Source: Aquificaceae bacterium
Lineage (GTDB): Bacteria; Aquificota; Aquificia; Aquificales; Aquificaceae
Assembly (NCBI GenBank): GCA_015487535.1
Contig: WFPN01000127.1
Span: forward strand, 1 to 5,478
Direction of reading: 5' to 3'
DNA: 5,478 bases
Positions 1-5,117 of the stretch are shown here, one piece after another. How positions within the stretch are numbered: the stretch's first letter is position 1; the number at the start of each line of letters is the position of its first letter. The translations under genes were made by a program, and so were the position numbers. A model generated the notes under the pieces. It searched no databases and was not told the origin of the DNA. It saw only the letters and a list, made by a program, of their open reading frames with translations.

Positions 1-627
1 AGCTTGTTCGACAGGGATATAACCATAAAGATGGGAGACAAGTGTGATACGCCCTACTACCTTAAGACGAGCCTGATCGATCTAAAGACGGGTTCGGTCT
101 TGGAAAACAACAGAATTTCCCTGCCCTTTGAGATGACCTCCAGCGCCCTGAGTTACGCTTTCCACCTCTTGCCCTTCAAGCTCGGAAATAGGTACTTCTT
201 GCTTCTCGCAACGCACACAGATCCGATCGTGGATGCTGACGGCCTTAGGTTCAAGGTTATCTACGTACTGATCTCAGCCGACGGAAGGCTTTTGTCTTAC
301 GGGGAAGAGGAGCATACCCTTCCGGCCATACCTGTGAACTGCCCCAGGACGGATCTGCCGGAAACGGTTTCGAGGCTGATGACATACCCTGAAGAGATAA
401 AGACTTCCCCCTCCGGTGAGATAAAGGTGGGTATGTGCACCCTAAAGACGGAAGACCTGGAGGCCTTCAAGAGGGCCCTTTCTGAGATCCCGCGAAGCTT
501 CAGACTGGATACCTGGGAGGGTTTAAAGGTCTTGGAGGTAGTGAGGGTCGGAGGAAGGAAAGAAATATTGGACTTTTACTTTAGGAGGATAGATCTGAAC
601 ATAGCAGCTTCCTCAAGAGAACAGTAG
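1..627 (+). CDS. Hypothetical protein, C-terminal part (5' end outside window)
   Basis: I do not recognise this protein. The reading frame is already open at base 1, and the first possible start is a TTG at base 4 with no room to judge an SD, so the gene most likely begins to the left of the window. About 208 residues are visible. The first two thirds alternate short hydrophobic strands with turns (for example IDLKTGSVLE, RYFLLLATH, FKVIYVLISADGRLLSY), which suggests an all-beta fold, perhaps of propeller type. The last third is more helical and charged (EDLEAFKRALSEIPRSF). No signal peptide or membrane span is visible in this part. It ends with TAG at 625-627, overlapping the 3' end of the convergent truD gene by 47 bp. 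Coding status is well supported by the long open frame and composition. Function is unknown. Confidence 0.75.
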   Translation, partial: SLFDRDITIKMGDKCDTPYYLKTSLIDLKTGSVLENNRISLPFEMTSSALSYAFHLLPFKLGNRYFLLLATHTDPIVDADGLRFKVIYVLISADGRLLSYGEEEHTLPAIPVNCPRTDLPETVSRLMTYPEEIKTSPSGEIKVGMCTLKTEDLEAFKRALSEIPRSFRLDTWEGLKVLEVVRVGGRKEILDFYFRRIDLNIAASSREQ

Positions 628-1720
628 CGTAGCTCCCCGGTGGGAGGGTAAAGGAGAGCTTTACGAAATCCTCCCCCTCTTCCAGGATCTTTATACCTTC
701 GGGAAAGACGAAAGCCCTTCTCTTCCCGTCCGAAAAGAGCTTTATCCCTATCCTCTCAGCTCCGAGATCTTTCTCGGTCAAGCCTTCTTCTTCCAGTACT
801 TCCCTCATTATCAGCTCGATCTTTCTGCTCTGGGGTCTGAACTCCGTCCCGAGGAAGGGGATCTCGAGGTCTTTTATCTCCTCGAAGATCCTGTCTTCGA
901 TGTGTGTTATGAAGGCGAGCCTCCATTTCAGAAAGGGAACGGAGCAATGTTTGAAGTACCTTACAACGAAGGTGCTCAGATACCTGTTCCAGAGATAGCT
1001 CTGGTAGGCGAAGACGAACATAAGTTTTATGCTCCTGGGAAGCTCCGAAAGTACCTCTTCGAACGTCTTTCCCTTGATCAATCCTCTCACCAGGTTCAGC
1101 TCGGTGTGGGAGCCTTTGGGCATGAGCCTTAAAAACTCCCTCCATCTTCCCCAGGTCTTAAGCAGGGCTTTCCTTCTCCTTCTATCCCTCATGGAGGTCA
1201 GGTATTCTTTGACAGCCCCTTCGTAATCCTTTTTCAGGAGGTGCTTGATTATGAACTCCTCTGCATGCGCCACCGAGCCAAACCTCTGCTCCCCGAAGTA
1301 GTTCTCGAAGCCGTATCTCTTCACGAACGGTATCCTCTTCTTCAGGAAGGACCTTTTCTTTGTCCCTAGCCTACGGATTGTCACCTCGAAGTAGTTGCCC
1401 TCTATCTCACCCAGGCTTACAGGCCTGTTCCCGTATCCGAGAAACTTTAGCTTTAGGTTTTCTGTATCCAGATCCCTCACCTCAGTTGGTCTATCTACCG
1501 AGATGAACTGTTCGGATACGGACCTTTTATCCTTCAGGCCGCCAAAGCCCACGCTCTCCTCTGGAACACCGAGGTGCTTGGCCACGAGTCTTACCGCCTC
1601 GAGGGTGCTGAGGTTCTTCTTCGTCATCAGGAAGTACGCGTAGCGTCCTTCGGACTCGAACTCCAGATGCTTTATCTCCCTCACGTAAAAGTCCTCTGGA
1701 CGTTCCTTTATCTTTGCCAT
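581..1720 (-). CDS. truD: tRNA pseudouridine(13) synthase TruD
   Basis: This 379-residue protein is a TruD/Pus7-family pseudouridine synthase, which isomerises uridine 13 in the D-arm of certain tRNAs (tRNA-Glu in E. coli) in the cytoplasm. Family marks run in the expected order: the N-terminal ERPEDFYVREI (6-16), the catalytic motif GFGGLKDKRSVSEQ (58-71) with the nucleophile at Asp64, NYFGEQRFGS (140-149), FAYQSYLWN (237-245) leading out of the TRUD insertion domain, and the C-terminal FTLPPGSYATVLLRK (357-371). Its length is close to E. coli TruD (about 350). The start is fixed because an in-frame TAA lies two codons upstream and the PEDFYV block follows immediately. An AAGG sits only 2-3 bases before the ATG, unusually close. 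The gene overlaps the convergent hypothetical gene by 47 bp and diverges from the small membrane-protein ORF at 1735. It looks intact and host-like. Confidence 0.96.
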   Translation of the reverse strand: MAKIKERPEDFYVREIKHLEFESEGRYAYFLMTKKNLSTLEAVRLVAKHLGVPEESVGFGGLKDKRSVSEQFISVDRPTEVRDLDTENLKLKFLGYGNRPVSLGEIEGNYFEVTIRRLGTKKRSFLKKRIPFVKRYGFENYFGEQRFGSVAHAEEFIIKHLLKKDYEGAVKEYLTSMRDRRRRKALLKTWGRWREFLRLMPKGSHTELNLVRGLIKGKTFEEVLSELPRSIKLMFVFAYQSYLWNRYLSTFVVRYFKHCSVPFLKWRLAFITHIEDRIFEEIKDLEIPFLGTEFRPQSRKIELIMREVLEEEGLTEKDLGAERIGIKLFSDGKRRAFVFPEGIKILEEGEDFVKLSFTLPPGSYATVLLRKLLCSDLSS

Positions 1721-1734
1721 ACCTTAAAGGATAC
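1721..1734. promoter_or_regulatory. Shared divergent ribosome-binding site between truD and the small membrane-protein ORF
   Basis: Only 14 bases separate two divergent start codons. They contain CCTTAAAGG, an almost perfect palindrome. On the plus strand it offers AAAGGA four bases ahead of the ATG at 1735. On the minus strand it offers TAAGG ahead of the truD ATG at 1720. No promoter fits in this gap, so the promoters for both genes must lie inside the opposite coding sequences. Visible in the sequence; the dual use is inferred. Confidence 0.5.
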
Positions 1735-1839
1735 ATGGAACTCAGGGATCTACTTCTGGGAGCTTTGATAACGGCGGCGGGTGTGCTCCTTCTGTGGAGG
1801 GGCACGAGGAAGAAGAGTAAGGGAGAGTGCTGCCAGTAA
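1735..1839 (+). CDS. Small single-span membrane protein with Cys-Cys tail (34 residues)
   Basis: This short ORF starts with ATG at 1735, preceded by AAAGGA at four-base spacing, and ends with TAA at 1837-1839. The peptide begins MELRDLL, followed by one hydrophobic segment of about 14 residues (roughly 7-20, LLGALITAAGVLLL), then Trp-Arg at 21-22, a basic stretch (TRKKSK) and a GECCQ terminus. By the positive-inside rule this is a single-span inner-membrane protein with a cytoplasmic basic tail ending in two adjacent cysteines, which could bind a metal or form disulfides. The layout resembles small FeoB-associated Cys-rich proteins, but the cysteine pattern is minimal and no feo gene is in view, so I do not name it. 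It diverges from truD with a 14 bp gap and ends 47 bases upstream of the tRNA. Short length leaves room for chance, but the SD, membrane pattern and clean stop support a real gene. Confidence 0.5.
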   Translation: MELRDLLLGALITAAGVLLLWRGTRKKSKGECCQ

Positions 1840-1847
1840 GCTTTTCC

Positions 1848-1876
1848 TTGAAGGCTCCGCTCAGAGAAGCTATAAT
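1848..1876 (+). promoter_or_regulatory. Sigma-70-type promoter of tRNA-fMet
   Basis: TTGAAG at 1848-1853 (4 of 6 to the -35 consensus) and a perfect TATAAT at 1871-1876 are separated by exactly 17 bp. Transcription would start around 1882-1884, only a few bases before the mature tRNA 5' end at 1887, so the 5' leader is expected to be very short. The rest of 1840-1886 holds no gene. Confidence 0.85.
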
Positions 1877-1886
1877 ATTAACTTGA

Positions 1887-1960
1887 CGCGGGGTGGAGCA
1901 GCCTGGTAGCTCGCCGGGCTCATAACCCGGAGGTCGCGGGTTCAAATCCCGCCCCCGCAA
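1887..1960 (+). tRNA. Initiator tRNA-fMet (anticodon CAU)
   Basis: A full cloverleaf of 74 nt can be drawn. The acceptor 5' strand CGCGGGG (1887-1893) pairs with CCCCGCA (1953-1959). The anticodon stem CCGGG/CCCGG (1914-1918, 1926-1930) encloses the loop CTCATAA with CAT at 1921-1923. The T stem GCGGG/CCCGC (1936-1940, 1948-1952) encloses TTCAAAT, and the discriminator A is at 1960. Two marks identify the bacterial initiator rather than an elongator: the unpaired C1-A72 at the end of the acceptor stem, and three consecutive G-C pairs next to the anticodon loop. CCA is not encoded (TTG follows), so the tail must be added after transcription. The 3' half is also antisense to the end of the recombinase gene and is the likely attachment site of the neighbouring element. 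Confidence 0.98.
1914..1960. other. Putative attachment site (attL-type junction) in the tRNA-fMet 3' half
   Basis: The recombinase gene of the element runs into the tRNA in antisense and stops at its anticodon, so the element-host junction should lie within or just beside this segment. The two tRNA stem-loops here (anticodon arm and T arm) provide dyad symmetry of the kind serine recombinases bind. The tRNA is complete, as expected if integration restored it. I found no second copy of this stretch elsewhere in the window, so the exact crossover point and the other junction are not resolved. Confidence 0.5.
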
Positions 1961-3392
1961 TTGACCTTATCTCGAAATTCTCGGGTAATATGCGGTTGAA
2001 CACAACCCGAACATGAGCAGTTCCGTTTGCAGGGGAAATCTCAACCTTATGGAAGAAAAGCTTTAAGAGGTAGTTGGTTTCTTCAGGTTTCTTCTTGAAA
2101 ATAGTTTCTATTTCCTCCAGGATGTTTTCTAAATCTATATCAGACGACTCTGAACTTTTGATAGCGTTTTCTAAAGCTCTGATTTCCTGCTTTACTCTAT
2201 TTATCTCTTCCTTCAAGATCTCATCCGGAGATTCAGAGTACAGGTTGTAGAGGTTCCTGAGTTTGTTTTTGAGAGATTCTATCTTACTCTCGTAATCTAC
2301 TGCAACTGAACCGGATAGACCTCTTTTCACTCTTTGTTCAAGACCACTCCTGTTCAACTCTATAAACTTCTTCAGATGCCCTACTAACCACCTGAATAAG
2401 AAGTCGTAATTCAGAGTTAGGTTGTTAGAACAGGATTTCCTCGTCCTGAAAGAAGAACAGCAGAGCGTGTTTCCTTCTTTGGACATGTTGTAACCGCATA
2501 CGCCGCACTTTACTATCCCCATAAGGGGATGGATCTTTTTGTGCTTCGGTTTCCCGTGCGGTACCTCAGCAAGGCGTCTGTTACACTCTTCCCACAGCTC
2601 TGGTTCCACTATCCTGAGCGAAGGTTCTTCCCTTTTTAAGTAATCTTCATTTTTTACTACATATACCTTCCCGGTTATACCGTCCTTTACATACCTCCTC
2701 CTTCCCCATACAACTTCTCCTTTGTAGATAGGGTTCTTCATGAGAGCGGAAAGAGACGATGCACTCCAGGGATTTCCTTTCCTCGTCCTTATCCCAAGCT
2801 CATTAAGTTGTTTACAGATTGTTTTAAGTCCTACCCCTTTAGCATACTGCTGGAAGATCTCCCTGACGATCTTCGCTTCTTCAGGAACTACCTCAAGCTG
2901 ACCATCCTTCACCCTGTAACCGAAGGGAGGGTTACCTCCGGTCCACTTTCTCCTCCTGAAGACACCTTCCAGCCCCCTTTTTGTAGCAACCTTTATCCCT
3001 TCTATGTACTGCTCGTCTATTATGTTGAAAAGTTTGATAACTGCTATATCACCCTCTCTGTCGGTTCGGAGGTTCTGCGATACGAAAATTATGGGGATGC
3101 GATACCTGAACCTGAACTCGTGTATTAGCTTCCTCAGCTCATACCCGTCCCTTGCTAATCGTGATGTGTGCTCAACCAGAAGCACATCGAAGACTTTCGC
3201 CTCCGCATCCTTAAGCAGTTCGTTGAGCCCTTCCCTCTGAGCAAGGTATCCTGAAGTCTCCTTGTCGCTATATACCTTTACTACCTCTATTCCTTCACTT
3301 CGAGCGTAATTACTACAAATCTGGATCTGGTCTTCGATCGACTTGTTGTTTTGTTTTGCTGTGCTGTATCTTGCGTAGATCGCTCCTCGCAT
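1920..3392 (-). CDS. Large serine recombinase (site-specific integrase) whose 3' end lies in tRNA-fMet
   Basis: This complete 490-residue large serine recombinase would integrate and excise a mobile element through a serine-DNA intermediate. The resolvase-type catalytic domain spans about 1-140, with YARYS placing the nucleophile at Ser10 and the arginine motif SRLARD at 77-82. The recombinase domain follows (about 150-235; PPFGYR 155-160, NPIYKGEVVWGRRR 220-233). A zinc ribbon has Cys296, Cys299, Cys311/312 and Cys321. A coiled coil occupies roughly 366-413. The last 13 residues (478-490, ending GAGFEPATSGL) are antisense tRNA sequence, and the TGA stop overlaps the anticodon. The natural C-terminus in the unintegrated form may therefore differ. 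The ATG at 3392 has a good purine-rich SD (GGAGAGG, five bases ahead), and an in-frame TGA nine codons upstream limits alternatives. It appears more AT-rich than truD. It is probably co-transcribed with the short ORF starting at 3508. Confidence 0.95.
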   Translation of the reverse strand: MRGAIYARYSTAKQNNKSIEDQIQICSNYARSEGIEVVKVYSDKETSGYLAQREGLNELLKDAEAKVFDVLLVEHTSRLARDGYELRKLIHEFRFRYRIPIIFVSQNLRTDREGDIAVIKLFNIIDEQYIEGIKVATKRGLEGVFRRRKWTGGNPPFGYRVKDGQLEVVPEEAKIVREIFQQYAKGVGLKTICKQLNELGIRTRKGNPWSASSLSALMKNPIYKGEVVWGRRRYVKDGITGKVYVVKNEDYLKREEPSLRIVEPELWEECNRRLAEVPHGKPKHKKIHPLMGIVKCGVCGYNMSKEGNTLCCSSFRTRKSCSNNLTLNYDFLFRWLVGHLKKFIELNRSGLEQRVKRGLSGSVAVDYESKIESLKNKLRNLYNLYSESPDEILKEEINRVKQEIRALENAIKSSESSDIDLENILEEIETIFKKKPEETNYLLKLFFHKVEISPANGTAHVRVVFNRILPENFEIRSIAGAGFEPATSGL

Positions 3393-3508
3393 CTTTTCCT
3401 CTCCTCCAGTTCTTCAATTATAAGTTTAGCAAGCAAATCAAGGATCCTATCCCTTAGTTCCTTTGCCTCCTCCTGTGGAGAGTAGGACCTATCTGCAAAG
3501 AACTCCAT
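3287..3508 (-). CDS. Small helical ORF preceding and overlapping the recombinase gene
   Basis: A 73-codon ORF begins with ATG at 3508 and overlaps the start of the recombinase gene by 106 bp in another frame. Residues 1-39 are encoded outside the overlap. Residues 10-40 (SPQEEAKELRDRIL... LAKLIIEELEERK) look like a charged amphipathic helix. The part after that, in the overlap, is low-complexity Thr/Ser/Arg/Gln and may simply be a shadow of the recombinase frame. No SD is visible, but a candidate -10 box ends six bases before the ATG, so translation could be leaderless. Its position as first gene ahead of an integrase fits a regulator or recombination directionality factor, but that is only positional inference. 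The alternative is that 3393-3508 is merely the recombinase 5' leader. Confidence 0.4.
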   Translation of the reverse strand: MEFFADRSYSPQEEAKELRDRILDLLAKLIIEELEERKRCEERSTQDTAQQNKTTSRSKTRSRFVVITLEVKE

Positions 3509-3509
3509 G

Positions 3510-3539
3510 TTTACATTTTACAACAAGAATACATAAAAT
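3510..3539 (+). promoter_or_regulatory. Candidate promoter for the 3549-4277 gene
   Basis: TTTACA at 3510-3515 and TAAAAT at 3534-3539 are spaced by 18 bp in an AT-rich gap. A start near 3546-3548 would leave almost no leader before the ATG at 3549. Box matches are good, but the composition makes chance matches likely. Confidence 0.45.
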
Positions 3540-3544
3540 ATTAA
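3515..3544 (-). promoter_or_regulatory. Candidate divergent promoter for the recombinase transcript
   Basis: On the minus strand TTAATA (3544-3539) and TAAAAT (3520-3515) are 18 bp apart. Initiation seven bases beyond the -10 falls on 3508, the first base of the ATG of the small ORF, implying a leaderless message. It overlaps the oppositely oriented promoter almost completely, so the two directions should compete. The -35 matches only 4 of 6 consensus bases. Confidence 0.4.
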
Positions 3545-3548
3545 GGAG

Positions 3549-4277
3549 ATGGGAGCAGGAGTTCTCGGACATTACAAGTTCGCTAACCAGATACTTGACA
3601 TAGCTCTCGTGGTGGTTCCTTCTGTACTCGGTCTCGGTGCTATCGGGTCTTTTTCTTACGGGGTTATAAGCACAGGAAGAGCACTTGCGAGTCAGGGTAT
3701 GGGGGTTCTGAAGTTCGGAGCTTCAGTCCTTGGTGGTGCGGTTGTAGGAGGTATGGGGGGTTTAAGAGCCGGGATCGGAGCTATGAGATCAAGTGAGGGA
3801 GCTGTGGGTGTAAGGGATGTCGTTAAGCAGGCGGGTAAAGAAGCTGTTCGTGGAGGGGTTCATGGGGCTTTCGGTTCCCGAGGCCTTCTTCAGGCAGTTA
3901 ACCGTGCTCTCTGGAGTGAACAGGTCGAAAAAGAGCTTCTTGAGAAGCTCGGAGGAAGAGTAAGCTATACAGCTAGAGAAGTCGGTGAAGGAGGACAGGT
4001 AAAAGAGATAACCGTTTCTAGACCCGCTCTGGATAAAGTAGGTAAGTTCTCTACGAGAAGCGAAAGGATAATCTACGACGACAGCATAAGGGAGGAGGTA
4101 AAGCAGGAACCTGAACCTGAACCTCAACCCTCTTCTCCGATCGTTACACCTGACTCCAGACCAGATGAGTGGAGGGAGGGAATGATGACTGTGAATAGGA
4201 TGGAGGATATTAGAAAGAGGTATGGAACCGAGGAAGCGGTGAGGTGGGGGCAAGGGAGAAGAAAAAGAACATCATAG
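3549..4277 (+). CDS. Gly-rich membrane protein of unknown function (242 residues)
   Basis: I do not recognise a family. The visible plan is a hydrophobic segment at about 15-40 (ILDIALVVVPSVLGLGAIGS), a Gly-rich hydrophobic stretch at 57-79 (GASVLGGAVVGGMGGLRAG) that could be a second membrane helix of glycine-zipper type, then a charged soluble region (about 90-175), a Pro/Glu repeat linker (EPEPEPQP) and a basic C-terminus (GQGRRKRTS). A hydrophobic Gly-rich N-terminal part followed by a charged tail recalls C-terminal pieces of polytopic conjugation proteins such as TrbL/VirB6, so a 5'-truncated transfer protein is possible, but this is weak. The ATG at 3549 directly abuts AAGGAG with no spacer, so either the message is almost leaderless or a later start is used; an in-frame TAA at 3534 rules out a much longer form. 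It diverges from the recombinase unit and converges on the 4297 gene with a 19 bp gap. Confidence 0.7.
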   Translation: MGAGVLGHYKFANQILDIALVVVPSVLGLGAIGSFSYGVISTGRALASQGMGVLKFGASVLGGAVVGGMGGLRAGIGAMRSSEGAVGVRDVVKQAGKEAVRGGVHGAFGSRGLLQAVNRALWSEQVEKELLEKLGGRVSYTAREVGEGGQVKEITVSRPALDKVGKFSTRSERIIYDDSIREEVKQEPEPEPQPSSPIVTPDSRPDEWREGMMTVNRMEDIRKRYGTEEAVRWGQGRRKRTS

Positions 4278-4296
4278 AGGTTTATATAAGAAACTC

Positions 4297-5016
4297 CTAC
4301 AGTCTTTTGTAATCTAGGTAAACAGTTTCATCATACTTAAGATATTTGTCTTCTCCATCTTCTTTGATAATACCTATGTGAATACCGAGGATATACTGTC
4401 CAAGGGAAGAATCTTGCATAGATGTAAGTCCTACACTTTCATCAAAGAAAAACACATCCTCAGCTTTCTCTCCTTTAAAGGTTCCCACAAACCTCATCCA
4501 TGCGATAGTTTTCCCTCCTGTTTTCAAGGGTTCTATTCCTTTTTGTTTGAACTTCTCAAGCTCGGGTTTTATCTTTTCCCACCAGTTAGGGTTAGCTTTT
4601 GCCTCCCTAAGTTTTCCAAGAAACATAATCCATGCGGGATCTTTATAGAACCTCTCACTCTCTTTTCTTATCTCTTCCCAGTCTGTTATACCTCTTTTAA
4701 AGAGCTCCCTTACATAGAGAAGATGATACGCATAACCTAAAGCGGTAATAGCATTATCAAGACCTAAAGAATAGGTGTTAGGGTTTTCTTCCCAGAACCT
4801 TTCATCTGGGCAAACCACCTCAAAAACATCAAGAACCCTCTGACCGTCGTTAAACCAGTCTATAGGATTGAGAACAAGCATAAAACCTTTCCCTTCCTTA
4901 GTAGAAAGAGCGAGGCTCGGGATATGTAATTTATCAAGGGCATATTCGCCGTCATACATAAAAATACACGGTTCCAACCTCTCTACAGGGTTGTTTCTTA
5001 TTCCCACCATAGTCAT
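4297..5016 (-). CDS. Hypothetical acidic Trp-rich protein (239 residues)
   Basis: I do not recognise this protein. It starts with ATG at 5016 behind a strong SD (AAGGAGG, eight bases ahead) and ends with TAG at 4297-4299. It has no signal peptide or clear membrane span and looks soluble. Residues 1-80 are mixed and beta-like (FMLVLNPIDWFNDGQRVLDV). The middle, about 90-160, is helical and rich in Trp and charge (ITDWEEIRKESERF, NPNWWEKIKPELEKF). The C-terminal part returns to strands (IAWMRFVGTFKGEK, YILGIHIGIIKEDG) and ends DETVYLDYKRL. The segment appears more AT-rich than the left-hand host genes, consistent with transferred DNA. It follows the PIN gene and the 32-codon ORF on the same strand and is probably translated from the same message. 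An immunity, toxin-partner or virus-type function cannot be told apart here. Confidence 0.8.
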   Translation of the reverse strand: MTMVGIRNNPVERLEPCIFMYDGEYALDKLHIPSLALSTKEGKGFMLVLNPIDWFNDGQRVLDVFEVVCPDERFWEENPNTYSLGLDNAITALGYAYHLLYVRELFKRGITDWEEIRKESERFYKDPAWIMFLGKLREAKANPNWWEKIKPELEKFKQKGIEPLKTGGKTIAWMRFVGTFKGEKAEDVFFFDESVGLTSMQDSSLGQYILGIHIGIIKEDGEDKYLKYDETVYLDYKRL

Positions 5017-5018
5017 CG

Positions 5019-5117
5019 CTATGACCTCCTTAAGACTTCCTTACTCCTCTCCTCCACCACTTCGTAAATCACCTCAAGGGTTACCTCCCTCACTATCCCC
5101 TTAGCTCTCTCTATCAT
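5019..5117 (-). CDS. Possible 32-residue ORF between the PIN gene and the 239-residue gene
   Basis: An ATG at 5117, inside the end of the PIN gene (17 bp overlap), opens a 32-codon frame ending with TAG at 5019-5021, two bases before the next start at 5016. A GAGGGG lies about six bases ahead of the ATG. The peptide is charged and likely one helix (IVREVTLEVIYEVVEERSKE). The tight coupling on both sides argues for translation. Its shortness means it could be a chance frame, a linker between coupled genes or the remnant of a longer gene. No function is assigned. Confidence 0.35.
   Translation of the reverse strand: MIERAKGIVREVTLEVIYEVVEERSKEVLRRS
5024..5032 (-). promoter_or_regulatory. Strong Shine-Dalgarno site for the 239-residue protein
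   Basis: TAAGGAGGT on the minus strand, eight bases upstream of the ATG at 5016, is close to the full anti-SD complement and clearly decides that start. It lies inside the last codons of the short ORF that ends at 5019, allowing translational coupling. Confidence 0.8.

Noticed and set aside
756..1145. Minus-strand open frame of 129 codons inside truD
   Set aside because: Low-complexity Arg/Glu/His-rich composition typical of a shadow frame, entirely within a well-supported gene.
1742..1960. Minus-strand open frame of 72 codons with MRGRDLNPRPPGYEPG
   Set aside because: This is the classic false protein from the antisense strand of a tRNA gene; it has no SD and covers the tRNA, its promoter and the small membrane-protein ORF.
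1961..2000. Possible tRNA terminator downstream of 1960
   Set aside because: Only a weak, imperfect dyad around CGAAATTCTCG with no T-run; not supportable.
2808..3240. Plus-strand open frames within the recombinase gene
   Set aside because: They lie opposite conserved catalytic-domain codons of the recombinase and show shadow composition.
3789..4253. Minus-strand open frame of 154 codons opposite the Gly-rich membrane protein gene
   Set aside because: Ser/Leu/Arg/Phe-rich shadow composition with no SD; the plus-strand frame has a coherent membrane-protein plan and a candidate promoter.
2929..5088. The 11-bp word GGGTTACCTCC at 2929-2939 and 5078-5088 as possible direct repeats or att cores
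   Set aside because: An 11-bp match is expected by chance in a window this size, and the first copy encodes the conserved NPPFGY region of the recombinase.
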